Below the pieces are notes generated by a model that did not search any database, was not told the origin of the DNA, and was given only the letters and a program-made list of their open reading frames with translations. Of a stretch of 64,000 nucleotides of DNA, positions 21,701 to 36,440 are shown in pieces. Every line of letters starts with the position of its first letter. The first letter of the stretch is position 1. The DNA is from Osedax fenrisi (lineage: Eukaryota > Annelida > Polychaeta > Sabellida > Siboglinidae), in NCBI GenBank assembly GCA_964019155.1, contig CAXHSG010000214.1, positions 248,001 through 312,000 on the forward strand, read 5' to 3'. Position numbers and translations under genes: made by a program.

Positions 21701-24700
21701 GGTGTTAATGATAGCATTAGTTTTAGGTATAGCATCAATTTAATGATAGCATTAGTTTAAGTATAGCATGGATGTTAATGATAGCATTAGTTTTAAGTAG
21801 TGCATGGATGTTAATGCTAGCATTAGTTTTAAGTATAGCATGGGTGTAATGATAGCATTAGTTTTAAGTATAGCATGGTTGATAATGATAGCATTAGTTT
21901 TAAGTATAGCATGGGTGTTAATGATAGTATAGGTTTTAAGTATAGTATGGGTATTAATGATAGCATTAGTTTTAAGTATAGCATGGATGCTAATGATAGC
22001 ATTAGTTTTAAGTATAGAATGGATTTTAATGCTAGCATTAATTTTAAGTATAGCATGGATACTAATGATAGCATTAGTTTTAAGTATAGCATGGATGTTA
22101 ATGATAGCATTAGTTTTAAGTATAGCATGGGTGTAATGATAGCATTAGTTTTAAGTATAGCATGGGTGTCAATAATAGCATGTGTTTTAAGTATAGCATG
22201 GGGGTTAATGATATCATTAGTTTTAAGTATAGCATGGATGATAATGATAGCATTAGTTTTAAGTATAGAATGGGTTTTAATGATAGCATTAATTTTAAGT
22301 ATAGCATGGATATTAATGATAGCATTAGTTTTAACTATATCATGGGTGTTAATGATAGCATTAGTTTTAGTTATAGCATCAATTTAATGTTAGCATTAGT
22401 TTTAAGTATAACATGGGTTTTAATGATAGCATTAGTTTTAAGTATAGCATGGGTGTTAATTATATCTTTAGTTTTAAGTATAGCATGGGTGTTAAGTATA
22501 GCATTAGTTTTAAGTATAGCATGGGGTTAATGATATCATTAGTTTTAAGTATAGCATGGATGCTAATGATAGCATTATTTTAAGTATAAAAAGGGTGTTA
22601 ATGTTAGCATTAGTTTTAAGTATAGCATGGGTGTTAATGATAGCATTAGTTTTAGTTATAGCATCAATTTAATGTTAGCATTAGTTTTAAGTATAGCATG
22701 GGTGTTAAGTATAGCATTAGTTTTAAGTATATCATGGATGTTAATGATAGCATTAGTTTTAGTTATAGCATCAATTTAATGTTAGCATTAGTTTTAAGTA
22801 TAACATGGGTTTTAATGATAGCATTAGTTTTAAGTATAGCATGGGTGTTAATTATATCTTTAGTTTTAAGTATAGCATGGATGTTAATGATAGCATTAGT
22901 TTTAAGTATAGCATGGGTGTTAAGTATAGCATTAGTTTTAAGTATAGCATGGGGGTTAATGATATCATTAGTTTTAAGTATAGCATGGATGTTAATGATA
23001 TCATTAGTTTTAAGTATAGCATGGGTGTAATGATATTATTAGTTTTAAGTATAGCATGGGTGTTAATGATAGCATTAGTTTTAGTTATAGCATCAATTTA
23101 ATGTTAGCATTAGTTTTAAGTATAGCATGGGTGTTAAGTATAGCATTAGTTTTAAGTATAGCATGGGGGTTAATGATATCATTAGTTTTAAGTATAGCAT
23201 GGATGCTAATGATAGCATTAGTTTTAAGTATAGCATGGATACTAATGATAGCATTTGTTGTAAGTATAGCATGGGTGTTAATGATATCATTAGTTATAAG
23301 TATAGTATGGTATTAATGATAGCATTAGTTTTAAGTATAGTATGGGTGTCAATAATAGCATTAGTTTTAAGTATAGCATGGGGGTTAATGATATCATTAG
23401 TTTTAAGTATAGCATGGATGCTAATGATAGCATTAGTTTTAAGTATAACATGGGTGTTAATGATATCATTCGTTTTAAGTATAGCATGGGTGTAATGATA
23501 GCATTAGTTTTAAGTATAGCATGGTTGATAATGATAGCATTAGTTTTAAGTATAGCATGGGTATTAATGATAGTATAGGTTTTAAGTATAGTATGGGTAT
23601 TAATGATAGCATTAGTTTTAAGTATAGCATGGGTGTTAAAGATTGCATTAGTTTTAAGTATAGCATGGATGTTAATGATAGCATAGTTTTAAGTATAGCA
23701 TGGGTGTAATGATAGCATTAGTTTTAAGTATAGCATGGGTGTTAATGATAGCATTAGTTTTAAGTATAGCATGGATGCTAATGATAGCTTTCGTTTTAAG
23801 TATAGCATGGGTGTTAATGATAGCATTAGTTTTAAGTAGTGCATGGATGTTAATGCTAGCATTAGTTTAAAGTATAGCATGGGTGTAATGATAGCATTAG
23901 TTTTAAGTATAGCATGGTTGATAATGATAGCATTAGTTTTAGGTATAGCATGGGTATTAATGATAGTATAGGTTTTAAGTATAGTATGGGTATTAATGAT
24001 AGCATTAGTTTTAAGTATAGCATGGGTGTTAAAGATTGCATTAGTTTTAAGATTAGCATGGATGTTAATGATAGCATTAGTTATAAGTATAGCATGGGTG
24101 TAATGATAGCATTAGTTTTAAGTATGGCATGGGTGTTAATGATAGCATTAGTTTTAGGTATAGCATCAATTTAATGTTAGCATTAGTTTTAAGTATAGCA
24201 TGGGTGTTAATGATAGCATTAGTTTTAGTTATAGCATCAATTTAATGTTAGCATTAGTTTTAAGTATAACATGGGTTTTAATGATAGCATTAGTTTTAAG
24301 TATAGCATGGGTGTTAATTATATCTTTAGTTTTAAGTATAGCATGGATGTTAATGATAGCATTAGTTTTAAGTATAGCATGGGTGTTAAGTATAGCATTA
24401 GTTTTAAGTATAGCATGGGGGTTAATGATATCATTAGTTTTAAGTATAGCATGGATGCTAATGATAGCATTATTTTAAGTATAAAAAGGGTGTTAATGTT
24501 AGCATTAGTTTTAAGTATAGCATGGGTGTTAATGATAGCATTAGTTTTAGTTATAGCATCAATTTAATGTTAGCATTAGTTTTAAGTATAGCATGGGTGT
24601 TAAGTATAGCATTAGTTTTAAGTATATCATGGGTGTTAATGATAGCATTAGTTTTAGTTATAGCATCAATTTAATGTTAGCATTAGTTTTAAGTATAACA

Positions 24701-25809
24701 TGGGTTTTAATGATAGCATTAGTTTTAAGTATAGCATGGGTGTTAATTATATCTTTAGTTTTAAGTATAGCATGGATGTTAATGATAGCATTAGTTTTAA
24801 GTATAGCATGGGTGTTAAGTATAGCATTAGGTTTAAGTATAGCATGGGGGTTAATGATATCATTAGTTTTAAGTATAGCATGGATGTTAATGATATCATT
24901 AGTTTTAAGTATAGCATGGGTGTAATGATATTATTAGTTTTAAGTATAGCATGGGTGTTAATGATAGCATTAGTTTTAGTTATAGCATCAATTTAATGTT
25001 AGCATTAGTTTTAAGTATAGCATGGGTGTTAAGTATAGCATTAGTTTTAAGTATAGCATGGGGGTTAATGATATCATTAGTTTTAAGTATAGCATGGATG
25101 CTAATGATAGCATTAGTTTTAAGTATAGCATGGATACTAATGATAGCATTTGTTGTAAGTATAGCATGGGTGTTAATGATATCATTAGTTATAAGTATAG
25201 TATGGTATTAATGATAGCATTAGTTTTAGGTATAGCATGGGTGTCAATAATAGCATTAGTTTTAAGTATAGCATGGGGGTTAATGATATCATTAGTTTTA
25301 AGTATAGCATGGATGCTAATGATAGCATTAGTTTTAAGTATAACATGGGTGTTAATGATATCATTCGTTTTAAGTATAGCATGGGTGTAATGATAGCATT
25401 AGTTTTAAGTATAGCATGGTTGATAATGATAGCATTAGTTTTAAGTATAGCATGGGTATTAATGATAGTATAGGTTTTAAGTATAGTATGGGTATTAATG
25501 ATAGCATTAGTTTTAAGTATAGCATGGGTGTTAAAGATTGCATTAGTTTTAAGTATAGCATGGATGTTAATGATAGCATTAGTTTTAAGTATAGCATGGG
25601 TGTAATGATAGCATTAGTTTTAAGTATAGCATGGGTGTTAATGATAGCATTAGTTTTAAGTATAGCATGGATGCTAATGATAGCTTTCGTTTTAAGTATA
25701 GCATGGGTGTTAATGATAGCATTAGTTTTAAGTAGTGCATGGATGTTAATGCTAGCATTAGTTTAAAGTATAGCATGGGTGTAATGATAGCATTAGTTTT
25801 AAGTATAGC

Positions 25810-27410
25810 ATGGTTGATAATGATAGCATTAGTTTTAAGTATAGCATGGGTATTAATGATAGTATAGGTTTTAAGTATAGTATGGGTATTAATGATAGCA
25901 TTAGTTTTAAGTATAGCATGGGTGTTAAAGATTGCATTAGTTTTAAGTATAGCATGGATGTTAATGATAGCATTAGTTATAAGTATAGCATGGGTGTAAT
26001 GATAGCATTAGTTTTAAGTATAGCATGGGTGTTAATGATAGCATTAGTTTTAGGTATAGCATCAATTTAATGTTAGCATTAGTTTTAAGTATAGCATGGG
26101 TGTTAATGATAGCATTAGTTTTAGGTATAGCATCAATTTAATGTTAGCATTAGTTTTAAGTATAGCATGGATGTTAATGATAGCATTAGTTTTAAGTATA
26201 GCATGGATGTTAATGATAGCATTATTTTAAGTATAGCATAGGTGTAATGATAGAATTAGTTTTAAGTATAGCATGGGTGTCAATAATAGCATTAGTTTTA
26301 AGTATAGCATGGGGGTTAATGATATCATTAGTTTTAAGTATAGAATGGATTCTAATGATAGCATTAGTTTTAAGTATAGAATGGATTTTAATGATAGCAT
26401 TAATTTTAAATATAGCATGGATACTAATGATAGCATTAGTTTTAAGTATATCATGGGTGTTAAGTATAGCATGGGTGTAATGATATTATTAGTTTTAAGT
26501 ATAGCATGGGTGTTAATGATAGCATTAGGTTTAGTTATAGCATCAATTTAATGTTAGCATTAGTTTTAAGTATAACATGGGTGTTAATGATAGCATTAAT
26601 TTTAAGTATAGCATGGGTGTAATGATAGCATTAGTTTTAAGTATAGCATGGGTGTTAATTATAGCATTAGTTTTAAGTAGTGCATGGATGTTAATGCTAG
26701 CATTAGTTTTAAGTATAGCATGGGTGTAATGATAGCATTAGTTTTAAGTATAGCATGGTTGATAATGATAGCATTAGTTTTAAGTATAGCATGGGTATTA
26801 ATGATAGTATAGGTTTTAAGTATAGTATGGGTATTAATGATAGCATTAGTTTTAAGTATAGCATGGGTGTTAAAGATTGCATTAGTTTTAAGTATAGCAT
26901 GGATGTTAATGATAGCATTAGTTATAAGTATAGCATGGGTGTAATGATAGCATTAGTTTTAAGTATAGCATGGGTGTTAATGATAGCATTAGTTTTAGGT
27001 ATAGCATCAATTTAATGTTAGCATTAGTTTTAAGTATAGCATGGGTGTTAATGATAGCATTAGTTTTAGGTATAGCATCAATTTAATGTTAGCATTAGTT
27101 TTAAGTATATCATGGATGTTAATGATAGCATTAGTTTTAAGTATAGCATGGATGTTAATGATAGCATTATTTTAAGTATAGCATGGGTGTAATGATAGCA
27201 TTAGTTTTAAGTATAGCATGGGTGTCAATAATAGCATTAGTTTTAAGTATAGCATGGGGGTTAATGATATCATTAGTTTTAAGTATAGAATGGATGCTAA
27301 TGATAGCATTAGTTTTAAGTATAGAATGGATTTTAATGATAGCATTAATTTTAAATATAGCATGGATACTAATGATAGTATTAGTTTTAAGTATATCATG
27401 GGTGTTAATG
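25810..27410 (+). repeat. 945-bp tandem sub-repeat, two copies (8-kb block copy 1)
   Basis: The GTTGATAATGATAGC-led series at 25,810 recurs at 26,755, 945 bp on. The second copy is incomplete at its right end, where GTTAATGATAGC replaces the GTTAAGTATAGCATGGG half-unit found in the first. Both contain GTTAAAGATTGC and two TTTTAGGTATAGCATCAATTT units. The same sub-repeat is present three times in the second 8-kb block. Confidence 0.85.
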
Positions 27411-27699
27411 ATAGCATTAGTTTTAAGTATAACATGGGTGTTAATGATAGCATTAGTTTTAAGTATAACATGGGTGTAATGATAGCATTAGTTTTAAGTA
27501 TAGCATGGGTATTAATGATAGCATTAGTTTTAAGTATAACATGGGTGTTAATGATAGCATTAGTTTTAAGTATAACATGGGTGTAATGATAGCATTAGTT
27601 TTAAGTATAGCATGGGTGTTAATGATAGCATTAGTTTTAAGTATAGCATGGGTGTTAATTATATCATTAGTTTTAAGTATAGCATGGATGTTAATGATA

Positions 27700-28328
27700 G
27701 CATTAGTTATAAGTATAGAATGGTGTAATGATAGCATTAGTTTTAAGTATAACATGGGTGTTAATGATAGCATTAGTTTTAAGTATAACATGGGTGTAAT
27801 GATAGCATTAGTTTTAAGTATAGCATGGGTGTTAATGATAGCATTAGTTTTAAGTATAGCATGGATGTTAATGATAGCATTAGTTATAAGTATAGAATGG
27901 TGTAATGATAGCATTAGTTTTAAGTATAGCATGGGTGTTAATGATAGCATTAGTTTTAGGTATAGCATCAATTTAATGTTAGCATTAGTTTTAAGTATAG
28001 CATGGGTGTTAATGATAGCATTAGTTTTAAGTATAGCATGGGTGTTAAATATTGCATTAGTTTTAAGTATAGCATGGATGTTAATGATATCATTAGTTTT
28101 AAGTATAGCATGGATGTTAATGATAGCATTAGTTATAAGTATAGAATGGTGTAATGATAGCATTAGTTTTAAGTATAGCATGGGTGTTAATGATAGCATT
28201 AGTTTTAGGTATAGCATCAATTTAATGTTAGCATTAGTTTTAAGTATAACATGGGTGTTAATGATAGCATTAGTTTTAAGTATAACATGGGTGTAATGAT
28301 AGCATTAGTTTTAAGTATAGCATGGGTA
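27700..28328 (+). repeat. Linker between the 8-kb blocks, rich in 34-bp units
   Basis: This stretch separates the two 8-kb copies and consists of 36-bp units interrupted by 34-bp units in which CATGGGTGTTAATG is shortened to AATGGTGTAATG (at 27,721, 27,898 and 28,147). The 34-bp units occur elsewhere only near 20,166 and 20,486 and their copies at 28,465 and 28,785. Their two-base shift happens to keep a frame open, giving the long open stretches of about 250-260 codons on both strands between 27.46 and 28.30 kb. Those encode only the 12-residue periods. Confidence 0.82.
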
Positions 28329-28999
28329 TTAATGATAGCATTAGTTTTAAATAGTGCATGGATGTTAATGATAGCATTATTTTAAGTATAGCATGGGTGT
28401 AACGATAGCATTAGTTTTAAGTATAGCATGGATGTTAATGATAGCATTAGTTATAAGTATAGAATGGTGTAATGATAGCATTAGTTTTAAGTATAGCATG
28501 GGTGTTAATGATAGCATTAGTTTTAGGTATAGCATCAATTTAATGTTAGCATTAGTTTTAAGTATAGCATGGGTGTTAATGATAGCATTAGTTTTAAGTA
28601 TAGCATGGGTGTAATGATAGCATTAGTTTTAAGTATAGCATGGGTATTAATGATATTATTAGTTTTAAGTATAGCATGGATGCTAATGATAGCTTTAGTT
28701 TTAAGTATAGCATGGGTGTTAATTATATCATTAGTTTTAAGTATAGCATGGATGTTAATGATAGCATTAGTTATAAGTATAGAATGGTGTAATGATAGCA
28801 TTAGTTTTAAGTATAGCATGGGTGTTAATGATAGCATTAGTTTTAGGTATAGCATCAATTTAATGTTAGCATTAGTTTTAAGTATAGCATGGGTGTTAAT
28901 GATAGCATTAGTTTTAAGTATAGCATGGGTGTTAAATATTGCATTAGTTTTAAGTATAGCATGGATGTTAATGATAGCATTAGTTTTAAGTATAGCATG

Positions 29000-29016
29000 C
29001 ATGCATTAAACCCATG
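29000..29016. other. 17-bp snap-back insertion 5
   Basis: Identical to the insertion at 20,701 and offset from it by exactly 8,299 bp, so it was copied with the 8-kb block. Confidence 0.9.
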
Positions 29017-29588
29017 GGTGTTAATGATAGCATTAGTTATAAGTATAGCATGGGTATTAATGATAGCATTACTTTTAGGAATAGCATACATTTAATGTTA
29101 GCATTAGTTTTAAGTATAGAATTGGTTTTAATGATAGCATTAGTTTTAAGTATAGCATGGGTGTCAATAATAGCATGTGTTTTAAGTATAGCATGGGGGT
29201 TAATGATATCATTAGTTTTAAGTATAGCATGGATGATAATGATAGCATTAGTTTTAAGTATAGCATGGGTGTTAATGATAGCATTAGTTTTAAGTATATC
29301 ATCAATTTAATGTTAGCATTAGTTTTAAGTATAGCATGGATGTTAATGATAGCATTAGTTTTAAGTAGTGCATGGATGTTAATGATAGCATTATTTTAAG
29401 TATAGCATGGGTGTAATGATAGCATTAGTTTTAAGTATAGCATGGGTGTCAATAATAGCATTAGTTTTAATTATAGTATGGGGGTTAATGATATCATTAG
29501 TTTTAAGTATAGCATGGATGCTAATGATAGCATTAGTTTTAAGTATAAAAAGGGTGTTAATGTTAGCATTAGTTTTAAGTATAGCATG

Positions 29589-29605
29589 CATGCATTAAAC
29601 CCATG
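29589..29605. other. 17-bp snap-back insertion 6
   Basis: Counterpart of the insertion at 21,416 (offset 8,173). It is preceded by TATAAAAAGGGTG and followed by GTTAAAGATAGC, as at that site. No further copy was seen after this position. Confidence 0.9.
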
Positions 29606-32600
29606 GGTGTTAAAGATAGCATTAGTTATAAGTATAGCATGGGTATTAATGATAGCATTAGTTTTAAGTATAGAATGGGTTTTAATGATAGCATTAGTTT
29701 TAAGTATAGCATGGATGTTAATGATAGCATTAGTTTTAAGTATAGAATGGGTGTAATGATAGCATTAGTTTTAAGTATAGCATGGGTGTTAATGATAGCA
29801 TTAGTTTTAGGTATAGCATCAATTTAATGATAGCATTAGTTTAAGTATAGCATGGATGTTAATGATAGCATTAGTTTTAAGTAGTGCATGGATGTTAATG
29901 CTAGCATTAGTTTTAAGTATAGCATGGGTGTAATGATAGCATTAGTTTTAAGTATAGCATGGTTGATAATGATAGCATTAGTTTTAAGTATAGCATGGGT
30001 GTTAATGATAGTATAGGTTTTAAGTATAGTATGGGTATTAATGATAGCATTAGTTTTAAGTATAGCATGGATGCTAATGATAGCATTAGTTTTAAGTATA
30101 GAATGGATTTTAATGCTAGCATTAATTTTAAGTATAGCATGGATACTAATGATAGCATTAGTTTTAAGTATAGCATGGATGTTAATGATAGCATTAGTTT
30201 TAAGTATAGCATGGGTGTAATGATAGCATTAGTTTTAAGTATAGCATGGGTGTCAATAATAGCATGTGTTTTAAGTATAGCATGGGGGTTAATGATATCA
30301 TTAGTTTTAAGTATAGCATGGATGATAATGATAGCATTAGTTTTAAGTATAGAATGGGTTTTAATGATAGCATTAATTTTAAGTATAGCATGGATATTAA
30401 TGATAGCATTAGTTTTAACTATATCATGGGTGTTAATGATAGCATTAGTTTTAGTTATAGCATCAATTTAATGTTAGCATTAGTTTTAAGTATAACATGG
30501 GTTTTAATGATAGCATTAGTTTTAAGTATAGCATGGGTGTTAATTATATCTTTAGTTTTAAGTATAGCATGGGTGTTAAGTATAGCATTAGTTTTAAGTA
30601 TAGCATGGGGTTAATGATATCATTAGTTTTAAGTATAGCATGGATGCTAATGATAGCATTATTTTAAGTATAAAAAGGGTGTTAATGTTAGCATTAGTTT
30701 TAAGTATAGCATGGGTGTTAATGATAGCATTAGTTTTAGTTATAGCATCAATTTAATGTTAGCATTAGTTTTAAGTATAGCATGGGTGTTAAGTATAGCA
30801 TTAGTTTTAAGTATATCATGGATGTTAATGATAGCATTAGTTTTAGTTATAGCATCAATTTAATGTTAGCATTAGTTTTAAGTATAACATGGGTTTTAAT
30901 GATAGCATTAGTTTTAAGTATAGCATGGGTGTTAATTATATCTTTAGTTTTAAGTATAGCATGGATGTTAATGATAGCATTAGTTTTAAGTATAGCATGG
31001 GTGTTAAGTATAGCATTAGTTTTAAGTATAGCATGGGGGTTAATGATATCATTAGTTTTAAGTATAGCATGGATGTTAATGATATCATTAGTTTTAAGTA
31101 TAGCATGGGTGTAATGATATTATTAGTTTTAAGTATAGCATGGGTGTTAATTATAGCATTAGTTTTAGTTATAGCATCAATTTAATGTTAGCATTAGTTT
31201 TAAGTATAGCATGGGTGTTAAGTATAGCATTAGTTTTAAGTATAGCATGGGGGTTAATGATATCATTAGTTTTAAGTATAGCATGGATGCTAATGATAGC
31301 ATTAGTTTTAAGTATAGCATGGATACTAATGATAGCATTTGTTGTAAGTATAGCATGGGTGTTAATGATATCATTAGTTATAAGTATAGTATGGTATTAA
31401 TGATAGCATTAGTTTTAAGTATAGCATGGGTGTCAATAATAGCATTAGTTTTAAGTATAGCATGGGGGTTAATGATATCATTAGTTTTAAGTATAGCATG
31501 GATGCTAATGATAGCATTAGTTTTAAGTATAACATGGGTGTTAATGATATCATTCGTTTTAAGTATAGCATGGGTGTAATGATAGCATTAGTTTTAAGTA
31601 TAGCATGGTTGATAATGATAGCATTAGTTTTAAGTATAGCATGGGTATTAATGATAGTATAGGTTTTAAGTATAGTATGGGTATTAATGATAGCATTAGT
31701 TTTAAGTATAGCATGGGTGTTAAAGATTGCATTAGTTTTAAGTATAGCATGGATGTTAATGATAGCATTAGTTTTAAGTATAGCATGGGTGTAATGATAG
31801 CATTAGTTTTAAGTATAGCATGGGTGTTAATGATAGCATTAGTTTTAAGTATAGCATGGATGCTAATGATAGCTTTCGTTTTAAGTATAGCATGGGTGTT
31901 AATGATAGCATTAGTTTTAAGTAGTGCATGGATGTTAATGCTAGCATTAGTTTAAAGTATAGCATGGGTGTAATGATAGCATTAGTTTTAAGTATAGCAT
32001 GGTTGATAATGATAGCATTAGTTTTAGGTATAGCATGGGTATTAATGATAGTATAGGTTTTAAGTATAGTATGGGTATTAATGATAGCATTAGTTTTAAG
32101 TATAGCATGGGTGTTAAAGATTGCATTAGTTTTAAGTATAGCATGGATGTTAATGATAGCATTAGTTATAAGTATAGCATGGGTGTAATGATAGCATTAG
32201 TTTTAAGTATGGCATGGGTGTTAATGATAGCATTAGTTTTAGGTATAGCATCAATTTAATGTTAGCATTAGTTTTAAGTATAGCATGGGTGTTAATGATA
32301 GCATTAGTTTTAGTTATAGCATCAATTTAATGTTAGCATTAGTTTTAAGTATAACATGGGTTTTAATGATAGCATTAGTTTTAAGTATAGCATGGGTGTT
32401 AATTATATCTTTAGTTTTAAGTATAGCATGGATGTTAATGATAGCATTAGTTTTAAGTATAGCATGGGTGTTAAGTATAGCATTAGTTTTAAGTATAGCA
32501 TGGGGGTTAATGATATCATTAGTTTTAAGTATAGCATGGATGCTAATGATAGCATTATTTTAAGTATAAAAAGGGTGTTAATGTTAGCATTAGTTTTAAG

Positions 32601-33894
32601 TATAGCATGGGTGTTAATGATAGCATTAGTTTTAGTTATAGCATCAATTTAATGTTAGCATTAGTTTTAAGTATAGCATGGGTGTTAAGTATAGCATTAG
32701 TTTTAAGTATATCATGGGTGTTAATGATAGCATTAGTTTTAGTTATAGCATCAATTTAATGTTAGCATTAGTTTTAAGTATAACATGGGTTTTAATGATA
32801 GCATTAGTTTTAAGTATAGCATGGGTGTTAATTATATCTTTAGTTTTAAGTATAGCATGGATGTTAATGATAGCATTAGTTTTAAGTATAGCATGGGTGT
32901 TAAGTATAGCATTAGTTTTAAGTATAGCATGGGGGTTAATGATATCATTAGTTTTAAGTATAGCATGGATGTTAATGATATCATTAGTTTTAAGTATAGC
33001 ATGGGTGTAATGATATTATTAGTTTTAAGTATAGCATGGGTGTTAATGATAGCATTAGTTTTAGTTATAGCATCAATTTAATGTTAGCATTAGTTTTAAG
33101 TATAGCATGGGTGTTAAGTATAGCATTAGTTTTAAGTATAGCATGGGGGTTAATGATATCATTAGTTTTAAGTATAGCATGGATGCTAATGATAGCATTA
33201 GTTTTAAGTATAGCATGGATACTAATGATAGCATTTGTTGTAAGTATAGCATGGGTGTTAATGATATCATTAGTTATAAGTATAGTATGGTATTAATGAT
33301 AGCATTAGTTTTAGGTATAGCATGGGTGTCAATAATAGCATTAGTTTTAAGTATAGCATGGGGGTTAATGATATCATTAGTTTTAAGTATAGCATGGATG
33401 CTAATGATAGCATTAGTTTTAAGTATAACATGGGTGTTAATGATATCATTCGTTTTAAGTATAGCATGGGTGTAATGATAGCATTAGTTTTAAGTATAGC
33501 ATGGTTGATAATGATAGCATTAGTTTTAAGTATAGCATGGGTATTAATGATAGTATAGGTTTTAAGTATAGTATGGGTATTAATGATAGCATTAGTTTTA
33601 AGTATAGCATGGGTGTTAAAGATTGCATTAGTTTTAAGTATAGCATGGATGTTAATGATAGCATTAGTTTTAAGTATAGCATGGGTGTAATGATAGCATT
33701 AGTTTTAAGTATAGCATGGGTGTTAATGATAGCATTAGTTTTAAGTATAGCATGGATGCTAATGATAGCTTTCGTTTTAAGTATAGCATGGGTGTTAATG
33801 ATAGCATTAGTTTTAAGTAGTGCATGGATGTTAATGCTAGCATTAGTTTAAAGTATAGCATGGGTGTAATGATAGCATTAGTTTTAAGTATAGC

Positions 33895-36440
33895 ATGGTT
33901 GATAATGATAGCATTAGTTTTAAGTATAGCATGGGTATTAATGATAGTATAGGTTTTAAGTATAGTATGGGTATTAATGATAGCATTAGTTTTAAGTATA
34001 GCATGGGTGTTAAAGATTGCATTAGTTTTAAGTATAGCATGGATGTTAATGATAGCATTAGTTATAAGTATAGCATGGGTGTAATGATAGCATTAGTTTT
34101 AAGTATAGCATGGGTGTTAATGATAGCATTAGTTTTAGGTATAGCATCAATTTAATGTTAGCATTAGTTTTAAGTATAGCATGGGTGTTAATGATAGCAT
34201 TAGTTTTAGGTATAGCATCAATTTAATGTTAGCATTAGTTTTAAGTATAGCATGGATGTTAATGATAGCATTAGTTTTAAGTATAGCATGGATGTTAATG
34301 ATAGCATTATTTTAAGTATAGCATAGGTGTAATGATAGAATTAGTTTTAAGTATAGCATGGGTGTCAATAATAGCATTAGTTTTAAGTATAGCATGGGGG
34401 TTAATGATATCATTAGTTTTAAGTATAGAATGGATTCTAATGATAGCATTAGTTTTAAGTATAGAATGGATTTTAATGATAGCATTAATTTTAAATATAG
34501 CATGGATACTAATGATAGCATTAGTTTTAAGTATATCATGGGTGTTAAGTATAGCATGGGTGTAATGATATTATTAGTTTTAAGTATAGCATGGGTGTTA
34601 ATGATAGCATTAGGTTTAGTTATAGCATCAATTTAATGTTAGCATTAGTTTTAAGTATAACATGGGTGTTAATGATAGCATTAGTTTTAAGTATAGCATG
34701 GGTGTAATGATAGCATTAGTTTTAAGTATAGCATGGGTGTTAATTATAGCATTAGTTTTAAGTAGTGCATGGATGTTAATGCTAGCATTAGTTTTAAGTA
34801 TAGCATGGGTGTAATGATAGCATTAGTTTTAAGTATAGCATGGTTGATAATGATAGCATTAGTTTTAAGTATAGCATGGGTATTAATGATAGTATAGGTT
34901 TTAAGTATAGTATGGGTATTAATGATAGCATTAGTTTTAAGTATAGCATGGGTGTTAAAGATTGCATTAGTTTTAAGTATAGCATGGATGTTAATGATAG
35001 CATTAGTTATAAGTATAGCATGGGTGTAATGATAGCATTAGTTTTAAGTATAGCATGGGTGTTAATGATAGCATTAGTTTTAGGTATAGCATCAATTTAA
35101 TGTTAGCATTAGTTTTAAGTATAGCATGGGTGTTAATGATAGCATTAGTTTTAGGTATAGCATCAATTTAATGTTAGCATTAGTTTTAAGTATAGCATGG
35201 ATGTTAATGATAGCATTAGTTTTAAGTATAGCATGGATGTTAATGATAGCATTATTTTAAGTATAGCATAGGTGTAATGATAGAATTAGTTTTAAGTATA
35301 GCATGGGTGTCAATAATAGCATTAGTTTTAAGTATAGCATGGGGGTTAATGATATCATTAGTTTTAAGTATAGAATGGATTCTAATGATAGCATTAGTTT
35401 TAAGTATAGAATGGATTTTAATGATAGCATTAATTTTAAATATAGCATGGATACTAATGATAGCATTAGTTTTAAGTATATCATGGGTGTTAAGTATAGC
35501 ATGGGTGTAATGATATTATTAGTTTTAAGTATAGCATGGGTGTTAATGATAGCATTAGGTTTACTTATAGCATCAATTTAATGTTAGCATTAGTTTTAAG
35601 TATAACATGGGTGTTAATGATAGCATTAGTTTTAAGTATAGCATGGGTGTAATGATAGCATTAGTTTTAAGTATAGCATGGGTGTTAATTATAGCATTAG
35701 TTTTAAGTAGTGCATGGATGTTAATGCTAGCATTAGTTTTAAGTATAGCATGGGTGTAATGATAGCATTAGTTTTAAGTATAGCATGGTTGATAATGATA
35801 GCATTAGTTTTAAGTATAGCATGGGTATTAATGATAGTATAGGTTTTAAGTATAGTATGGGTATTAATGATAGCATTAGTTTTAAGTATAGCATGGGTGT
35901 TAAAGATTGCATTAGTTTTAAGTATAGCATGGATGTTAATGATAGCATTAGTTATAAGTATAGCATGGGTGTAATGATAGCATTAGTTTTAAGTATAGCA
36001 TGGGTGTTAATGATAGCATTAGTTTTAGGTATAGCATCAATTTAATGTTAGCATTAGTTTTAAGTATAGCATGGGTGTTAATGATAGCATTAGTTTTAGG
36101 TATAGCATCAATTTAATGTTAGCATTAGTTTTAAGTATATCATGGATGTTAATGATAGCATTAGTTTTAAGTATAGCATGGATGTTAATGATAGCATTAT
36201 TTTAAGTATAGCATGGGTGTAATGATAGCATTAGTTTTAAGTATAGCATGGGTGTCAATAATAGCATTAGTTTTAAGTATAGCATGGGGGTTAATGATAT
36301 CATTAGTTTTAAGTATAGAATGGATGCTAATGATAGCATTAGTTTTAAGTATAGAATGGATTTTAATGATAGCATTAATTTTAAATATAGCATGGATACT
36401 AATGATAGTATTAGTTTTAAGTATATCATGGGTGTTAATG
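33895..36440 (+). repeat. 945-bp tandem sub-repeat, three copies (8-kb block copy 2)
   Basis: The series led by GTTGATAATGATAGC starts at 33,895, 34,840 and 35,785, each 945 bp apart. The first two copies share GCATAGGTGTAATGATAGAATTAG (34,322 and 35,267). The third has the normal GCATGGGTGTAATGATAGCATTAG at the same place, as does the last copy of the first block. One unit was therefore added in or lost from an internal position. The third copy is complete only to about 36,440. Confidence 0.87.

Larger units (their letters stand above)
20030..27699 (+). repeat. 8-kb block, copy 1
   Basis: The unit order here recurs at 28.33-36.73 kb. Offsets step from 8,299 (20,094-20,900) to 8,173 (21,269) to 8,084 (21,829-23,521) to 8,085 (23,689-26,755) to 9,030 (27,172-27,699). 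The one-base step is a single T deletion at about 23,685 (GCATAGTTTT). The final 945-bp step is one extra sub-repeat in copy 2. The left part carries four short inverted insertions and two 34-bp units. Agreement elsewhere is near-complete by eye. Confidence 0.88.

Noticed and set aside
27459..28296. Overlapping open frames above 250 codons on both strands
   Set aside because: Both are products of the 36-bp period and of 34-bp units that keep a frame open. Simultaneous opening of opposite strands is a property of the repeat and not evidence of genes.
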